DNA of 64,000 bases from Fictibacillus solisalsi (GCF_900103485.1 NZ_FNHW01000001.1:1833418-1897417), one strand, 5' to 3'; counted from the first letter of the stretch, positions 1 to 8,694 are shown. Notes: generated by a model from the letters alone, not told the origin. Translations and numbers: made by a program.

Positions 1-24
1 CCGGCTTTCACCTGAAATACTTGC

Positions 25-636
25 TTATTTTGCTTCGTTGTAGCGTTTTTCAACTTCATCCCAGTTTACAACATTCCAGAATGCGTTGATATAGTCAGGA
101 CGTTTGTTTTGATACTTGAGGTAATAGGCGTGTTCCCAAACATCAAGTCCAAGAATCGGTGTTTTGCCTTCCATTACAGGGTTGTCCTGGTTTGGAGTGC
201 TTGTTACTTCCAACTCACCGTTATTTACAACAAGCCATGCCCAGCCAGATCCGAAACGGCCTTTTGCAGCGTTTGCGAACTGTTCCTTGAAAGCATCAAG
301 GCTTCCAAATTTGTTGTTAATGGCATCAGCCACTTCACCAGTTGGTTCATTGGATCCGCCTGGTTTAAGGATTTCCCAGAACAAGCTGTGGTTCGCATGC
401 CCGCCGCCGTTATTGCGTACAGCCGTGCGAATGTTTTCTGGCAGAGAATCAAGGTTAGTCAGAATGTCAACTAAGTTTTTGCTTTCAAACTCAGATTGGC
501 CTTCAAGAGCTGCGTTCAAGTTGTCAACATATGTCTTGTGATGACGGTCATGGTGGATATTCATCGTATCCTCATCAATGTGTGGTTCAAGTGCGTTTGC
601 GGCATAAGGTAAAGCAGGCAGTTCAAACTTTGCCAT
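25..636 (-). CDS. sodA: Manganese superoxide dismutase
   Basis: Cytosolic enzyme of 203 residues that dismutates superoxide to oxygen and hydrogen peroxide. The metal-ligand motifs are all visible: a histidine in NIHHDRHH near residue 28, a second in [11 protein letters not shown], and the aspartate and last histidine in LDVWEHAYY. The glutamine in STPNQDNP favours the Mn over the Fe type. An in-frame ATG ten codons upstream is rejected because GGAGGAGA lies six bases before the ATG at 636. The gene stands alone, downstream of the tRNA operon and in the same direction. Family assignment is secure; metal preference is inferred from the sequence. Confidence 0.97.
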   Translation of the reverse strand: MAKFELPALPYAANALEPHIDEDTMNIHHDRHHKTYVDNLNAALEGQSEFESKNLVDILTNLDSLPENIRTAVRNNGGGHANHSLFWEILKPGGSNEPTGEVADAINNKFGSLDAFKEQFANAAKGRFGSGWAWLVVNNGELEVTSTPNQDNPVMEGKTPILGLDVWEHAYYLKYQNKRPDYINAFWNVVNWDEVEKRYNEAK

Positions 637-666
637 GATACATCTCCTCCTTGATATGTAGTTCAT

Positions 667-1111
667 TTTTTTATTTCATTTTGGGAAAACCCAAATTGAA
701 AACTTAGTCAACAAGAATGTTTAATAAGTAGCACAACACATACATTATCAGATTTTCCCTTATCTTTCAACGATAAACCCTTATTCACCGAAGCTTATTA
801 TGTACAACAGAATAGAGCACGATACCTTGTTTACTTTAAAATGGTTTAAAAAGCGGTAAATCTCATCCAAAATGCTGAGTTTAACAACTTTTTTTGTCAA
901 GTCTCTGATGAAGAGCAGCAGATCTCCCCTTATTTAGCCTCATTTTGGCAGAAGATATTTACTTACTCTCGAAATCCCTGTATTATTCTCAAACATTGAA
1001 TGGTTATTCTCAAAATAAAGCGATTTATTCTCAAAAAAACCCTATTTACTCTCAAACAGTTTATATCGACCCTATTCGAGTATATTCGACTCATTGATTT
1101 TGAAAGTATGC
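667..1111. other. Non-coding spacer between sodA and the tRNA operon
   Basis: About 445 AT-rich bases with no convincing gene. It holds the sodA upstream region, including a small dyad TTTGGG-AAAA-CCCAAA at 680-695 in the presumed sodA leader, and a block of degenerate 21-base repeats at 963-1056, listed separately. Short open frames run through it, but none has a ribosome site with a plausible start. Confidence 0.6.
963..1056. repeat. Degenerate 21-base tandem repeat, about five units
   Basis: The core TTATTCTCAAA, or TTACTCTC(A/G)AA, starts at 963, 983, 1004, 1025 and 1046. The spacings are 20, 21, 21 and 21 bases. In one plus-strand frame the last four units read as heptapeptides, each beginning Tyr-Ser-Gln, and that frame closes at a stop near 1097. 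No start codon with a ribosome site precedes it, so a decayed coding repeat or a non-coding repeat are both possible. Confidence 0.6.
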
Positions 1112-1144
1112 AAACAAAAAACCTTTGCCTGAAAGGCAAAGGTT
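1112..1144 (-). terminator. Rho-independent terminator of the tRNA operon
   Basis: A perfect 10-base-pair stem (1120-1129 with 1135-1144) and a 5-base loop are followed on the minus strand by TTTTTTGTTTG. It lies 15 bases past the 3' end of tRNA-Phe, the last gene of the cluster. Confidence 0.9.
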
Positions 1145-1159
1145 ACGTATGTATAGAAA

Positions 1160-1235
<76 letters not shown>

Positions 1236-1239
1236 ACTT

Positions 1240-1302
<63 letters not shown>

Positions 1303-1316
<14 letters not shown>

Positions 1317-1340
1317 ATGATATTAAGGTTTTGGACGATG
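1303..1340. repeat. Direct repeat copy 1: tRNA-fMet 5' end plus upstream spacer
   Basis: These 38 bases cover the first 14 bases of tRNA-fMet and 24 bases upstream of it. They match 1436-1473 at 37 of 38 positions; the single difference is A at 1326 against T at 1459. Confidence 0.9.
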
Positions 1341-1435
1341 AGTCCAAGTTTGTTGTCTCTTCCTCTACGCGATTTTTTCTTGAAGTGTATCCGTCGAGAC
1401 AAGCCATCATTGGTGCTGATTCACCGTCGTAGGCT

Positions 1436-1473
1436 TGCTCCACCCCGCGATGATATTATGGTTTTGGACGATG
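1436..1473. repeat. Direct repeat copy 2: partial tRNA-fMet relic
   Basis: This is the second copy of the 38-base repeat, offset by 133 bases. It contains 14 bases identical to the tRNA-fMet 5' end (1436-1449) without the rest of the gene, so it looks like the residue of a tandem duplication between tRNA-Ser and tRNA-fMet. Confidence 0.85.
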
Positions 1474-1518
1474 TTTCTGTCCACAGATGAGGAACTTTTC
1501 CTCTATAAAATAAGTAAA

Positions 1519-1611
1519 TGGAGGAGGTAGAGGGATTCGAACCCCCGCGAGCCGCTAAGCCCCTGTCGGTTTTCAAGACCGATCCCTTCAGCCAGACTTG
1601 GGTATACCTCC
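1519..1611 (-). tRNA. tRNA-Ser (TGA)
   Basis: A 93-base class II tRNA with encoded CCA and a long variable arm. The anticodon loop CTTGAAA gives TGA. The acceptor GGAGGTA pairs with TACCTCC. Confidence 0.96.
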
Positions 1612-1624
1612 GTATGATTGTATG

Positions 1625-1701
1625 TGGTGGACCCTGTAGGACTCGAACCTACGACCAATCGGTTATGAGCCGACCGCTCTGACCAACTGAGCTAAGGGTC
1701 C
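1625..1701 (-). tRNA. tRNA with CAT anticodon, probably tRNA-Ile2 (lysidine-modified)
   Basis: A 77-base tRNA with encoded CCA, anticodon loop CTCATAA and acceptor GGACCCT. Its body resembles the Bacillus tRNA-Ile2, whose C34 is converted to lysidine by TilS so that it reads AUA. The initiator and a typical elongator Met tRNA are both present in the same cluster, which supports this reading. Automated annotation would often label it tRNA-Met. Confidence 0.78.
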
Positions 1702-1735
1702 ATGTGGTTTCAGTATATCATATATGTAAGTAAAA

Positions 1736-1812
1736 TGGGGCGACCGATGGGAATCGAACCCACGAATGCCGGAACCACAATCCGGTGCGTTAACCACTTC
1801 GCCACGATCGCC
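1736..1812 (-). tRNA. tRNA-His (GTG)
   Basis: A 77-base tRNA with encoded CCA and anticodon loop TTGTGGT. The extra 5' G (position -1) that pairs with C73 in histidine tRNAs is encoded at 1812. Confidence 0.95.
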
Positions 1813-1826
1813 ATCGCCTAAAAGAA

Positions 1827-1903
1827 TGGTAGCGGCGGAGGGGATCGAACCCCCGACCTCACGGGTATGAACCGTACGCTCTAGCCAGCTGAGCTACACC
1901 GCC
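1827..1903 (-). tRNA. Elongator tRNA-Met (CAT)
   Basis: A 77-base tRNA with encoded CCA. Acceptor GGCGGTG and anticodon loop TTCATAC match the Bacillus elongator methionine tRNA. The acceptor end is fully paired, unlike that of the initiator at 1240-1316. Confidence 0.93.
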
Positions 1904-1908
1904 ATAGT

Positions 1909-1983
1909 TGGCTCCACAGGTAGGACTCGAACCTACGACCGATCGGTTAACAGCCGATAGCTCTACCACTGAGCTACTGTGGA
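1909..1983 (-). tRNA. tRNA-Asn (GTT)
   Basis: A 75-base tRNA with encoded CCA. The anticodon loop CTGTTAA gives GTT, and the acceptor TCCACAG pairs with CTGTGGA. It is the first gene of the operon, about 30 bases downstream of the promoter. Confidence 0.96.
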
Positions 1984-2015
1984 ACAATTATGTTGTCCGC
2001 TTAGGGACAAGAATT

Positions 2016-2045
2016 ACTATATCATTTTTCCCTTATGTAAGTCAA
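2016..2045 (-). promoter_or_regulatory. Sigma-A promoter of the tRNA operon
   Basis: On the minus strand, TTGACT (2040-2045) and TATAGT (2016-2021) are separated by 18 bases, just upstream of tRNA-Asn. Confidence 0.8.
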
Positions 2046-2129
2046 CTCTTTTTTTCAACGCCCTTTTGGCCGTTGTCGAGAAGACAGATATAAATATAGC
2101 ATGTTCCCATCCGCTTAGCAAGTACTTTT

Positions 2130-2612
2130 TTACAAAACGACGTACAAAAAGTATCCTACCATGATCAATTGAATGACGATCTTGACTACCGTCCCTCCCA
2201 AAAAGCCAAGAACTGAGCCTACACCGACTCGGAAGGAATCCATGGGTGATTTGCGTCCAATAACGAGTTCTGCCAGAAACGCCCCGATAAAAGGACCTGC
2301 AATAATACCGGCTACCGGAATGACAAACGGCCCGACAAGCAGGCCGATGGTACTCCCCCATATTGCCGCTTTCGAACCTCCCCGCCTCTTGACTCCATAT
2401 AAATTGCTGACATAATCCACAGCAAACAAACTCGCCAGCAGAACGGACTGCACAACGATAAAGAAGATCGTGTAGGAGTGAAAGGAATAAAACAGGCCAT
2501 ACAAAACAAACCCCAGTACAAGAAACAGTGCGCCTGGCAAAATCGGATAGATTAAGCCGGCAAAGGCCAACAGAAAAGACAAGATGATCAGCGTCCAATA
2601 TAAATAATCCAA
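2130..2612 (-). CDS. DUF456 membrane protein (YqgC-like)
   Basis: A 160-residue integral membrane protein with about four to five hydrophobic segments and glycine-rich turns ([19 protein letters not shown] near the middle) typical of DUF456. The longer frame starting at 2726 is rejected. A TTG at 2612 follows GGAGG with good spacing, and the resulting length matches B. subtilis YqgC, which also lies near sodA. Function is unknown. It lies downstream of the Na/Pi transporter gene in the same direction, 28 bases away, so the two may be co-transcribed. Confidence 0.85.
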   Translation of the reverse strand: MDYLYWTLIILSFLLAFAGLIYPILPGALFLVLGFVLYGLFYSFHSYTIFFIVVQSVLLASLFAVDYVSNLYGVKRRGGSKAAIWGSTIGLLVGPFVIPVAGIIAGPFIGAFLAELVIGRKSPMDSFRVGVGSVLGFLGGTVVKIVIQLIMVGYFLYVVL

Positions 2613-2640
2613 CGTTTTACCTCCAACTATCCTGCATTTT

Positions 2641-4269
2641 TCATCGCTCAAGAACAGCTTCTGCAATATTAACGGAATGATCACCGATGCGTTCCAGATT
2701 GCTGATGAAATCAACATAGACAACACTTTCCTGGCCGGTGCTCAAATTATTGTTGATATCCTGAATATGCTTCTTTCTCAACGTTCTTTCCATTTCATCA
2801 ATATCATCTTCAATGGACAGTACCTCTTCAGCCATGAACTTATTATTGGTCTCCAGCGCCTTAATGGCCTTTTCCAGACAAGACTGGGTAAGAATCATCA
2901 TATTCTCAAAATCCCTGGAAGTGACCTCTGAAAGCTTAATATTGTTTCTGCCCATAAAACAGACCAGATCAATCATATTTTTCATATGGTCCCCCACCCG
3001 TTCGATATCCTTGCAGAGGTTGAGCAGCATCGTATGCTCAGTTGATTCGTTTTTGGAAAGAGAATGGATCGATAATTTTACGAGAAATTTTGTGATTTGT
3101 CGGTCAAACCGGTTAATTTCCTCTTCATACTGCATGGCAGTGTCAGCATAACGGTTTTTTCGTGTTTGAAAAAAAAGCAACGCCAGTCTAAGGCCTTCCC
3201 GGGAATAGGCCGCCATTTTCAGCAATTCCTGTCTCGCCTGATGCAAGGCAAATTCAGCTGAACTGTTAATCACTTTTTCATCAAGCTTCACCGTTTGGGT
3301 ATCAACGGTCCATTCATCATCCCTGATCAAACGGGTTACAGCATAAACCAACAATGAAATGAACGGAAACAAAATTATGACGCTTGCCACATTAAAAAAG
3401 CCGTGTGCAAATGCGATTTCCATCGCCGGCTTTAAATTCATCGTGCGTGCAACCCATTCAATAATGCTTTTGTAGGGGATAAAGAAAATGAAAAAAATGA
3501 CGGTGCCGATTACATTAAAAAGCACATGAACGAGCGCCGCACGCTTGGCATTCTGAGAAGCTCCGATGGCTGCAATTACTGCGGTGATGGTTGTTCCAAT
3601 GTTTTCACCAAACAATACAGCAAGGGCACCGTTCAGATGAATCCAATCCATGGAAAACATTTGTTGAAGAATTCCTACAGTTGCACTGGAGGATTGCATA
3701 AACATAGTAGCTAGTGTCCCAATGGCTATCCCCAAAAAGGGCTGGTCATTAAGTTGGTCATTTAAATTTTTAAAATCCAGGACTTGCAGCGGCTCAATTC
3801 CCGATGCCTTCAACTGTAATCCAAAGAAGAGTGCGCCAAGTCCAAAAAGAATTCGTCCAATGGAAATATATTTATAGCTGCGAATAAAGAAAACAAAAAA
3901 TCCACCCACTGCGAGCAAAGGCAAACCGTAGGCTGCTGCATCAAAGCCAATAATAAAAGTGGTAAAGGTTGTGCCTATATTAGCTCCCATAATGATTCCC
4001 ACTGACTGTCTCAATGTAAGCATGCGTGCATTAACAAGTCCGACAGTCATTACAGTGGTGGCGGAGCTGGACTGAATTAATATCGTAAAAAACAGACCAG
4101 TGAGAACCCCTGTATATGGATTTGTTGTTAAACTGTCAAGAATGTTTCGTAGCCGGTCTCCGGCAGAATTCTGAAGCCCTTCGCCCAAATATTTGATTCC
4201 AAAAAGAAAAAGGCCGAGCCCGCCCAAAAACTGAAACAGCATATCCTGAACACTCAATGTATTTGACAA
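2641..4269 (-). CDS. Na/Pi cotransporter family protein with PhoU-like tail
   Basis: A 542-residue protein. The first 310 or so residues form a polytopic membrane domain with two copies of the Na/Pi-cotransporter repeat, each containing the QSSSAT motif (near residues 67 and 192). The last 200 residues are predicted helical and PhoU-like. Family members are predicted to move inorganic phosphate with sodium. The start is unsettled: TTG at 4269 has its AAAAGGGG site only about one base away, and a second TTG four codons downstream or the ATG at codon 10 would space better. The B. subtilis relative YqeW is shorter. Confidence 0.88.
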   Translation of the reverse strand: MSNTLSVQDMLFQFLGGLGLFLFGIKYLGEGLQNSAGDRLRNILDSLTTNPYTGVLTGLFFTILIQSSSATTVMTVGLVNARMLTLRQSVGIIMGANIGTTFTTFIIGFDAAAYGLPLLAVGGFFVFFIRSYKYISIGRILFGLGALFFGLQLKASGIEPLQVLDFKNLNDQLNDQPFLGIAIGTLATMFMQSSSATVGILQQMFSMDWIHLNGALAVLFGENIGTTITAVIAAIGASQNAKRAALVHVLFNVIGTVIFFIFFIPYKSIIEWVARTMNLKPAMEIAFAHGFFNVASVIILFPFISLLVYAVTRLIRDDEWTVDTQTVKLDEKVINSSAEFALHQARQELLKMAAYSREGLRLALLFFQTRKNRYADTAMQYEEEINRFDRQITKFLVKLSIHSLSKNESTEHTMLLNLCKDIERVGDHMKNMIDLVCFMGRNNIKLSEVTSRDFENMMILTQSCLEKAIKALETNNKFMAEEVLSIEDDIDEMERTLRKKHIQDINNNLSTGQESVVYVDFISNLERIGDHSVNIAEAVLER

Positions 4270-4424
4270 CCCCTTTTAACTAATCATCCTTCTGATATTA
4301 TCTAGTTTTATAAATGTTCTGTAAAGATGCTTCCGAAAACCTTAACAAACCAATGGCTGCACATTGTTTGTTTTCTCATTATTCGCTAAAATTAATTGAG
4401 ACCATTTAGGAAATGAGGAGTTCC

Positions 4425-5192
4425 ATGAGAATTGTCAATCATTTTATTAAAAGTCTGTATTCCCCGCAGACTGTGGCGCGTCTGCGCTTTCAAGGGGTTG
4501 GAAAAGCAATCGGATACATATTTTTTCTTATTTTTCTCACTTCCATTCCCTTTGGAATTACATTTTCCACGGCCTTTAAATCAGGCATCGAGGAATTTGA
4601 GCAATCCATGAAGTCCGATATACCAGACTTCACTTTAAAGGATGGAATGCTTACTTCCCAGCTCAAAAAACCCGTCATACAAACGGATGACAATCAAACT
4701 TTTATTTTTGACACAACAGGAACCGTAAAAGAAAGTGACCTAAATAAGTACAATGATGTCATTGCAATGCTAAAGAACAAGGCGATCATTACATCGGGTG
4801 GTGAAACACAAGACTTTCCGTATCAGACACTGGGTGATGTAACACTGACCAAACAGGATGTGAATTCCTTGATCAATAAGCTTTCGGATTTACTACCTAT
4901 ATTGCTTCCATTGATTTTTTTGTTCATTTACCTCTTTACTGTAGCCATGAAGTTTATCGGGGTAACTGTACTCGCCGTCATCGGCCTTGTTTTGCAGAAC
5001 TTCCGCCGCCGCAGCCTTAATTATAGGAGATTGTGGGTTATGTCCGCCTATTCCGTTACCCTGCCTACGGTTTTCTTTGCGGTCATGAAGCTATTACATA
5101 CCGAGGTACCCTTCTCCTTCCTTATTTATTGGGCCGTAGCTTCCCTCTTCCTTCATCTTGCTATTAAAGAAACACCTGAGCCAAGGGCATAA
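4425..5192 (+). CDS. DUF1189 membrane protein (YqgB-like)
   Basis: A 255-residue protein with an N-terminal membrane segment (about residues 28-50), an extracytoplasmic stretch of roughly 100 residues, and three or four membrane segments in the C-terminal half. This layout is typical of DUF1189. The start at 4425 follows GAGGAG; the upstream ATG at 4413 overlaps that ribosome site and is rejected. The gene sits alone on the plus strand, divergent from the Na/Pi transporter, and ends in a bidirectional terminator. The B. subtilis counterpart YqgB lies in the same neighbourhood. Function is unknown. Confidence 0.85.
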   Translation: MRIVNHFIKSLYSPQTVARLRFQGVGKAIGYIFFLIFLTSIPFGITFSTAFKSGIEEFEQSMKSDIPDFTLKDGMLTSQLKKPVIQTDDNQTFIFDTTGTVKESDLNKYNDVIAMLKNKAIITSGGETQDFPYQTLGDVTLTKQDVNSLINKLSDLLPILLPLIFLFIYLFTVAMKFIGVTVLAVIGLVLQNFRRRSLNYRRLWVMSAYSVTLPTVFFAVMKLLHTEVPFSFLIYWAVASLFLHLAIKETPEPRA

Positions 5193-5219
5193 AAAGAGGA
5201 GCCGGTTTCGGCTCCTTTT
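5190..5219. terminator. Bidirectional terminator between two convergent genes
   Basis: The stem AGGAGCCG-GTTT-CGGCTCCT (5197-5216) has T-rich tails on both strands. It serves the DUF1189 gene on the plus strand and the DUF1002 gene on the minus strand. Confidence 0.85.
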
Positions 5220-5230
5220 CGTATGGCCTT

Positions 5231-6106
5231 TTACTTTTGGAAAAGACCTTTTATGCCATCTATGATGGAAATAATGAAATCAATGAATTTTTGAAGAAAC
5301 GATTGTGTTTCTTCTTTATTGAGAAAACCATCAAGATTATCTCTGACGTTCTGCAGCTGGTCCCGAACTTTATCCCAGTTAATGTTCAAATCCTTCATCT
5401 TGTTAAATAGTGAAACCAGGCTGTTTAATTCATCATCCGTCAATGTGATTCCCAGTCGTTCAGCTACGCGTTTGATCAAATCACGGAGTTCACTCTCATT
5501 TTTTACCGGATGATCCGCAAGCTCCTGTTTGATTTCGGTAATCAGCTGGGTCGCTTCTTTGGTTCCAATACGGTCACCAAGCTCAGCGGTTTTAACTACT
5601 TCCTCATTGGCTACCTGCTTTTTTTCTTCGGGAATGTTTACATCTGCTTTTTGTTCATATGCTTTTAAAATTCCTGTAAGGGCTGCTGTACCCGATACCT
5701 CAAAAGGGGCGGTCACATAAATGTCGGCGTCTTTCACGCCCGCGGTAACAAGAGCATTCACAATCATACTGTCTGTTACCCAATTAATGTTTTTAGCTTC
5801 GACATGAAGCCCTTTCCCCTTTTCTGCCAGGGTAACTTTTGAAGATGAAATCGCCCGGGTGCCCAACTGGGCCTTTGAAACATATTTACCGAGATATTGA
5901 TGTTCCTCCTCGTTCGTTACGGTAACAGTATCCACATCTGAGGATACGCCCATTTCATTCAAAATTTTTGTTTTTTGATCCGGAGTCAAATCTTCCCCCA
6001 ATGTAACGATGACATCTCCGGGAGCTGCGTCAGCAAATGCTTTTAAAGGAACCATAAATACAAGTGCAAGCAGCATTGGAATTAACCATTTTACATTCCG
6101 ATTCAT
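5231..6106 (-). CDS. Secreted DUF1002 protein (YpuA-like)
   Basis: A 291-residue exported protein with a clear signal peptide (basic start, hydrophobic core, likely cleavage after the AFA near residue 26). A DUF1002 domain follows; it contains EDLTPDQK, a GTRAISSSKVTL stretch and the VTAPFEVSGTAALTG stretch. The last 100 residues are helical and charged. GGTGGAG lies seven bases before the ATG at 6106, so the first ATG of the longer frame is rejected. B. subtilis YpuA belongs to the same family. Its role at the cell surface is not established. A long dyad at 6149-6179 upstream may control it. Confidence 0.85.
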   Translation of the reverse strand: MNRNVKWLIPMLLALVFMVPLKAFADAAPGDVIVTLGEDLTPDQKTKILNEMGVSSDVDTVTVTNEEEHQYLGKYVSKAQLGTRAISSSKVTLAEKGKGLHVEAKNINWVTDSMIVNALVTAGVKDADIYVTAPFEVSGTAALTGILKAYEQKADVNIPEEKKQVANEEVVKTAELGDRIGTKEATQLITEIKQELADHPVKNESELRDLIKRVAERLGITLTDDELNSLVSLFNKMKDLNINWDKVRDQLQNVRDNLDGFLNKEETQSFLQKFIDFIISIIDGIKGLFQK

Positions 6107-6148
6107 GTTTATACTCCACCTCATAATTTGTTTTTCCCATCTGTACCC

Positions 6149-6179
6149 ATGTATCTTTCTCTCTCTTTTTAAGATACAT
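6149..6179. promoter_or_regulatory. Long dyad upstream of the DUF1002 gene
   Basis: Perfect 9-base inverted repeat ATGTATCTT (6149-6157) and AAGATACAT (6171-6179), separated by 13 pyrimidine-rich bases. It lies 43 bases upstream of the DUF1002 start and 123 upstream of yqfZ. It could be an operator or an RNA hairpin; I do not recognise a matching regulator. Confidence 0.45.
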
Positions 6180-6302
6180 CTCCCATTTTACACCACACAT
6201 CTTTCTCCCCGCAAACTTATCCTTGAAGCTTCAACAGCGACAAAAAAGGAATAAATTTATCGCTCGTACATATACATGTCCTAAATAAAGGAGGACAAGC
6301 TC

Positions 6303-6626
6303 ATGAAAAAGTTTATATACATTTGCCTGACCCTTGTTGTCGTTTATACGATTGCCTATGATCTCAAGGTTGGTACCCTTCAGCCGTACAATCAAAAGGC
6401 GGCTCCTGTTGCCGCAATTAGTATCCAAAATAGCACACCTTATCAAAAGGTCAAAATTTCTTCCGGAGATACGGTACTGTCAGTGATTGAAAGACTGAAT
6501 CCATCCTCCCTTTCCAAACCGATCCCCGACCTGACAAAGGACTTTCAGCGTTTGAATCACGGAATACGTCCGGAAAGTATCCAGGTGGGCAAAAGCTATA
6601 ATTTTCCTGTGTACAAAAAGAACTAA
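6303..6626 (+). CDS. yqfZ: YqfZ-like LysM-type surface protein
   Basis: A 107-residue protein with a short N-terminal hydrophobic segment (residues 4-19) that may be a signal peptide or an anchor. A C-terminal LysM-like region begins KVKISSGDTVLSVIERLN and ends in SIQVGKSYNFP, which suggests peptidoglycan binding outside the membrane. TAAAGGAGG precedes the ATG by seven bases. In B. subtilis yqfZ is also next to ispG (yqfY). The LysM match is degenerate, so binding is inferred. Confidence 0.8.
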   Translation: MKKFIYICLTLVVVYTIAYDLKVGTLQPYNQKAAPVAAISIQNSTPYQKVKISSGDTVLSVIERLNPSSLSKPIPDLTKDFQRLNHGIRPESIQVGKSYNFPVYKKN

Positions 6627-6736
6627 AGGACTCGTTTCCTTGCCAAACTAAAGACATCCTTGCTAAAATAGACTATTGTACAGATAGAAAAGATCTGTTG
6701 TTATGAATAAATAGAGATTAAAGGAGCGGTTCACCT

Positions 6737-7837
6737 ATGAGTGAAATTACGCATCGTTCAAAAACCAGACCTGTAAAAGTAGGCCCTTTAACCATTGGCG
6801 GAAACAATCAGGTTATTGTTCAAAGTATGACAACAACGAAGACTCATGATGTGGAAGCAACTGTTGCTGAAATTAAACGCCTTGAAGAGGCAGGCTGCCA
6901 GATTGTGCGTGTCGCCTGTCCTGACATGCGTGCAGCAGAAGCTATTGCTGATATAAAAAAACAAATCTCCATCCCTCTTGTGGTTGATATCCACTTCGAC
7001 TACAAACTAGCTCTTAAAGCCATTGAAGGCGGAGCTGATAAAATTAGAATCAATCCGGGAAACATTGGACGCCGGGAAAAAGTGGAGGCTGTCGTTAAAG
7101 CAGCCAAAGCAAAAGGCATTCCAATTCGAATTGGTGTAAACGCCGGTTCCCTCGAAAAAAAATATCTTGAAAAATACGGATATCCAACAGCGGAGGGAAT
7201 GGTTGAAAGCGCCCTTGATCATATTAAAATCCTTGAGGATCTGGACTTTCATGACATCATTGTTTCCATGAAAGCATCCGATATCAATCTGGCCATTGAA
7301 GCTTACGAAAAAGCGGCACAGGCCTTTGACTACCCGCTTCACCTGGGTATTACCGAATCCGGAACCTTATTTGCCGGAACTGTAAAAAGTGCTGCCGGAC
7401 TGGCCGTTATTTTAAACAAAGGTATTGGAAATACACTTCGTGTTTCCCTTAGTGCCGACCCGGTAGAAGAAGTAAAAGTAGCAAGAGAACTTCTTAAATC
7501 CTTTGGATTGCTTTCTGATGCTGCTACACTCATCTCCTGCCCGACATGCGGAAGAATTGAAATTGATCTGATTTCCATTGCCAATGAAGTGGAAGAATAC
7601 ATTTCCAAAGTGCGTGCTCCAATTAAAGTAGCCGTTCTCGGATGTGCCGTAAATGGACCTGGCGAGGCACGAGAAGCCGACATCGGAATCGCCGGTGCCA
7701 GAGGCGAAGGACTGCTTTTCCGCCACGGCGAAATTGTACGTAAGATTCCTGAAGATCAGTTGCTTGATGAACTGAAAAAAGAAATTGACAAGCTGGCTGA
7801 AGAATATCATGCAAAACAGCAAGCTGAACTTGTATAA
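6737..7837 (+). CDS. ispG: 4-hydroxy-3-methylbut-2-en-1-yl diphosphate synthase, flavodoxin-type
   Basis: IspG (GcpE) makes HMBPP from MEcPP, the penultimate step of the MEP isoprenoid pathway, using a [4Fe-4S] cluster. The protein is 366 residues, the short bacterial form with a TIM barrel plus a reductase-like C-terminal domain. The cluster cysteines are visible in SCPTCGR and [16 protein letters not shown] lies 11 bases before the ATG, and a strong terminator follows. The next enzyme, IspH, is encoded at 16544-17485. Confidence 0.97.
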   Translation: MSEITHRSKTRPVKVGPLTIGGNNQVIVQSMTTTKTHDVEATVAEIKRLEEAGCQIVRVACPDMRAAEAIADIKKQISIPLVVDIHFDYKLALKAIEGGADKIRINPGNIGRREKVEAVVKAAKAKGIPIRIGVNAGSLEKKYLEKYGYPTAEGMVESALDHIKILEDLDFHDIIVSMKASDINLAIEAYEKAAQAFDYPLHLGITESGTLFAGTVKSAAGLAVILNKGIGNTLRVSLSADPVEEVKVARELLKSFGLLSDAATLISCPTCGRIEIDLISIANEVEEYISKVRAPIKVAVLGCAVNGPGEAREADIGIAGARGEGLLFRHGEIVRKIPEDQLLDELKKEIDKLAEEYHAKQQAELV

Positions 7838-7841
7838 ATGG

Positions 7842-7874
7842 AAAACCCCTGCCAGCGCGGCAGGGGTTTTTTTT
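7842..7874 (+). terminator. Terminator of ispG
   Basis: A 12-base-pair stem (7842-7853 with 7859-7870), loop AGCGC and an eight-T run, starting four bases after the ispG stop. Confidence 0.93.
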
Positions 7875-7894
7875 ATGTGCTCCACAGGTTGTTT

Positions 7895-8290
7895 CTAAAA
7901 GAAAGGTGCAAACAGCAAACTGATTACGATAGAGGCAATTCCAATTCCGATCGCCCAGTAACCGGAAGTGGCAGCTCCGCGCCTTACAGCAACAAATCCT
8001 CCGATAATACCGGCAGCGCCAAAAAGAACGGGAAGAATGAACAATGAAAGGACAGAGAGAATAACCGAAAACATGCCAATGACTCTTCCGGTTTGGCCTT
8101 GATCCTCCCTGGTTTCCTGCCCTTTTCGCCTTTCATGAATCTCTGAGTTGTCTTGCGGACGCTCGTATTCCCGCAGTGCTGTACCGCTTGTGATGGGCAC
8201 AACATCAGCAGCCATTTCCTCTCTGTAATCCGGATCACGGTTAACAGGCTCCTGCCTGTATTCCGATTCAAATTCCTTATTTTCTGCCAT
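7895..8290 (-). CDS. yqfX: YqfX-like membrane protein with acidic N-terminus
   Basis: A 131-residue protein with a charged, probably cytoplasmic N-terminal half (about residues 1-68, many Glu, Asp and Arg) and two hydrophobic segments in the C-terminal half around GAAGIIGGFVAVRRG. This resembles the DUF4190-like B. subtilis YqfX, which is likewise beside ispG. GAGAGGG precedes the ATG. It converges with ispG. Function is unknown. Confidence 0.75.
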   Translation of the reverse strand: MAENKEFESEYRQEPVNRDPDYREEMAADVVPITSGTALREYERPQDNSEIHERRKGQETREDQGQTGRVIGMFSVILSVLSLFILPVLFGAAGIIGGFVAVRRGAATSGYWAIGIGIASIVISLLFAPFF

Positions 8291-8384
8291 ACTAATCCCT
8301 CTCTTTCTAAATTGGAGCGTTTTTAGTATGTCTTGATCCTGTTGAAATATAGTTGTTAATAATTATGAAATCCATAAAAGGCCC

Positions 8385-8414
8385 ATAATAAAAAGGAGCG
8401 CTCGGCGCTCCTTT
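8385..8414 (-). terminator. Terminator of the DUF1540 gene
   Basis: The stem AAAGGAGCGC-TCG-GCGCTCCTTT (8392-8414) is followed on the minus strand by TTATTAT, giving a T-rich tail. Confidence 0.85.
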
Positions 8415-8421
8415 CTTTTTA

Positions 8422-8634
8422 TTACTGCTTTGGTTTAAACGTATGGCAGCATGTTTCAGCCGATTTATCAGCACTGTCTTTATGCTTTGCGTCTCCAATC
8501 AGCTCTCCGCTTGCTTCCATTTTGTAATCCTTATTTGCATGCTTATCAATTTCAACAAGGATGGCATCAGCAACACAGTTGTTGCCTTCTCCCCAATAGG
8601 TACAATTTGCGACATTACATTTAACGGTTGGCAA
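8422..8634 (-). CDS. DUF1540 small cysteine-rich protein
   Basis: A 70-residue protein with the DUF1540 pattern: C-x4-C near residues 6 and 11, NNC near residue 20, and a closing ETCCHTF. Five cysteines in so small a protein suggest metal binding, but no function is established. The start is TTG at 8634, with AAGGAGGA eight bases upstream; no ATG is available. It has its own terminator and lies downstream of zur in the same direction. Confidence 0.82.
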   Translation of the reverse strand: MPTVKCNVANCTYWGEGNNCVADAILVEIDKHANKDYKMEASGELIGDAKHKDSADKSAETCCHTFKPKQ

Positions 8635-8694
8635 ATGACTCTCCTCCTTTTACAGCTAGGATGTGCCATTTGGAGAACCATCATACCCTCCGAT

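Noticed and set aside
963-1056. CRISPR-like array
   Set aside because: The repeat core is only about 11 bases with 10-base gaps, units are degenerate, and no cas gene is present.
2057-2074. Terminator-like hairpin near the DUF456 gene end
   Set aside because: The stem has a mismatch and its minus-strand tail is A-rich, not T-rich.
1908-2164. Two overlapping 61-codon frames on the plus strand
   Set aside because: They lie antisense to tRNA-Asn and its promoter; neither has a ribosome site or family resemblance.
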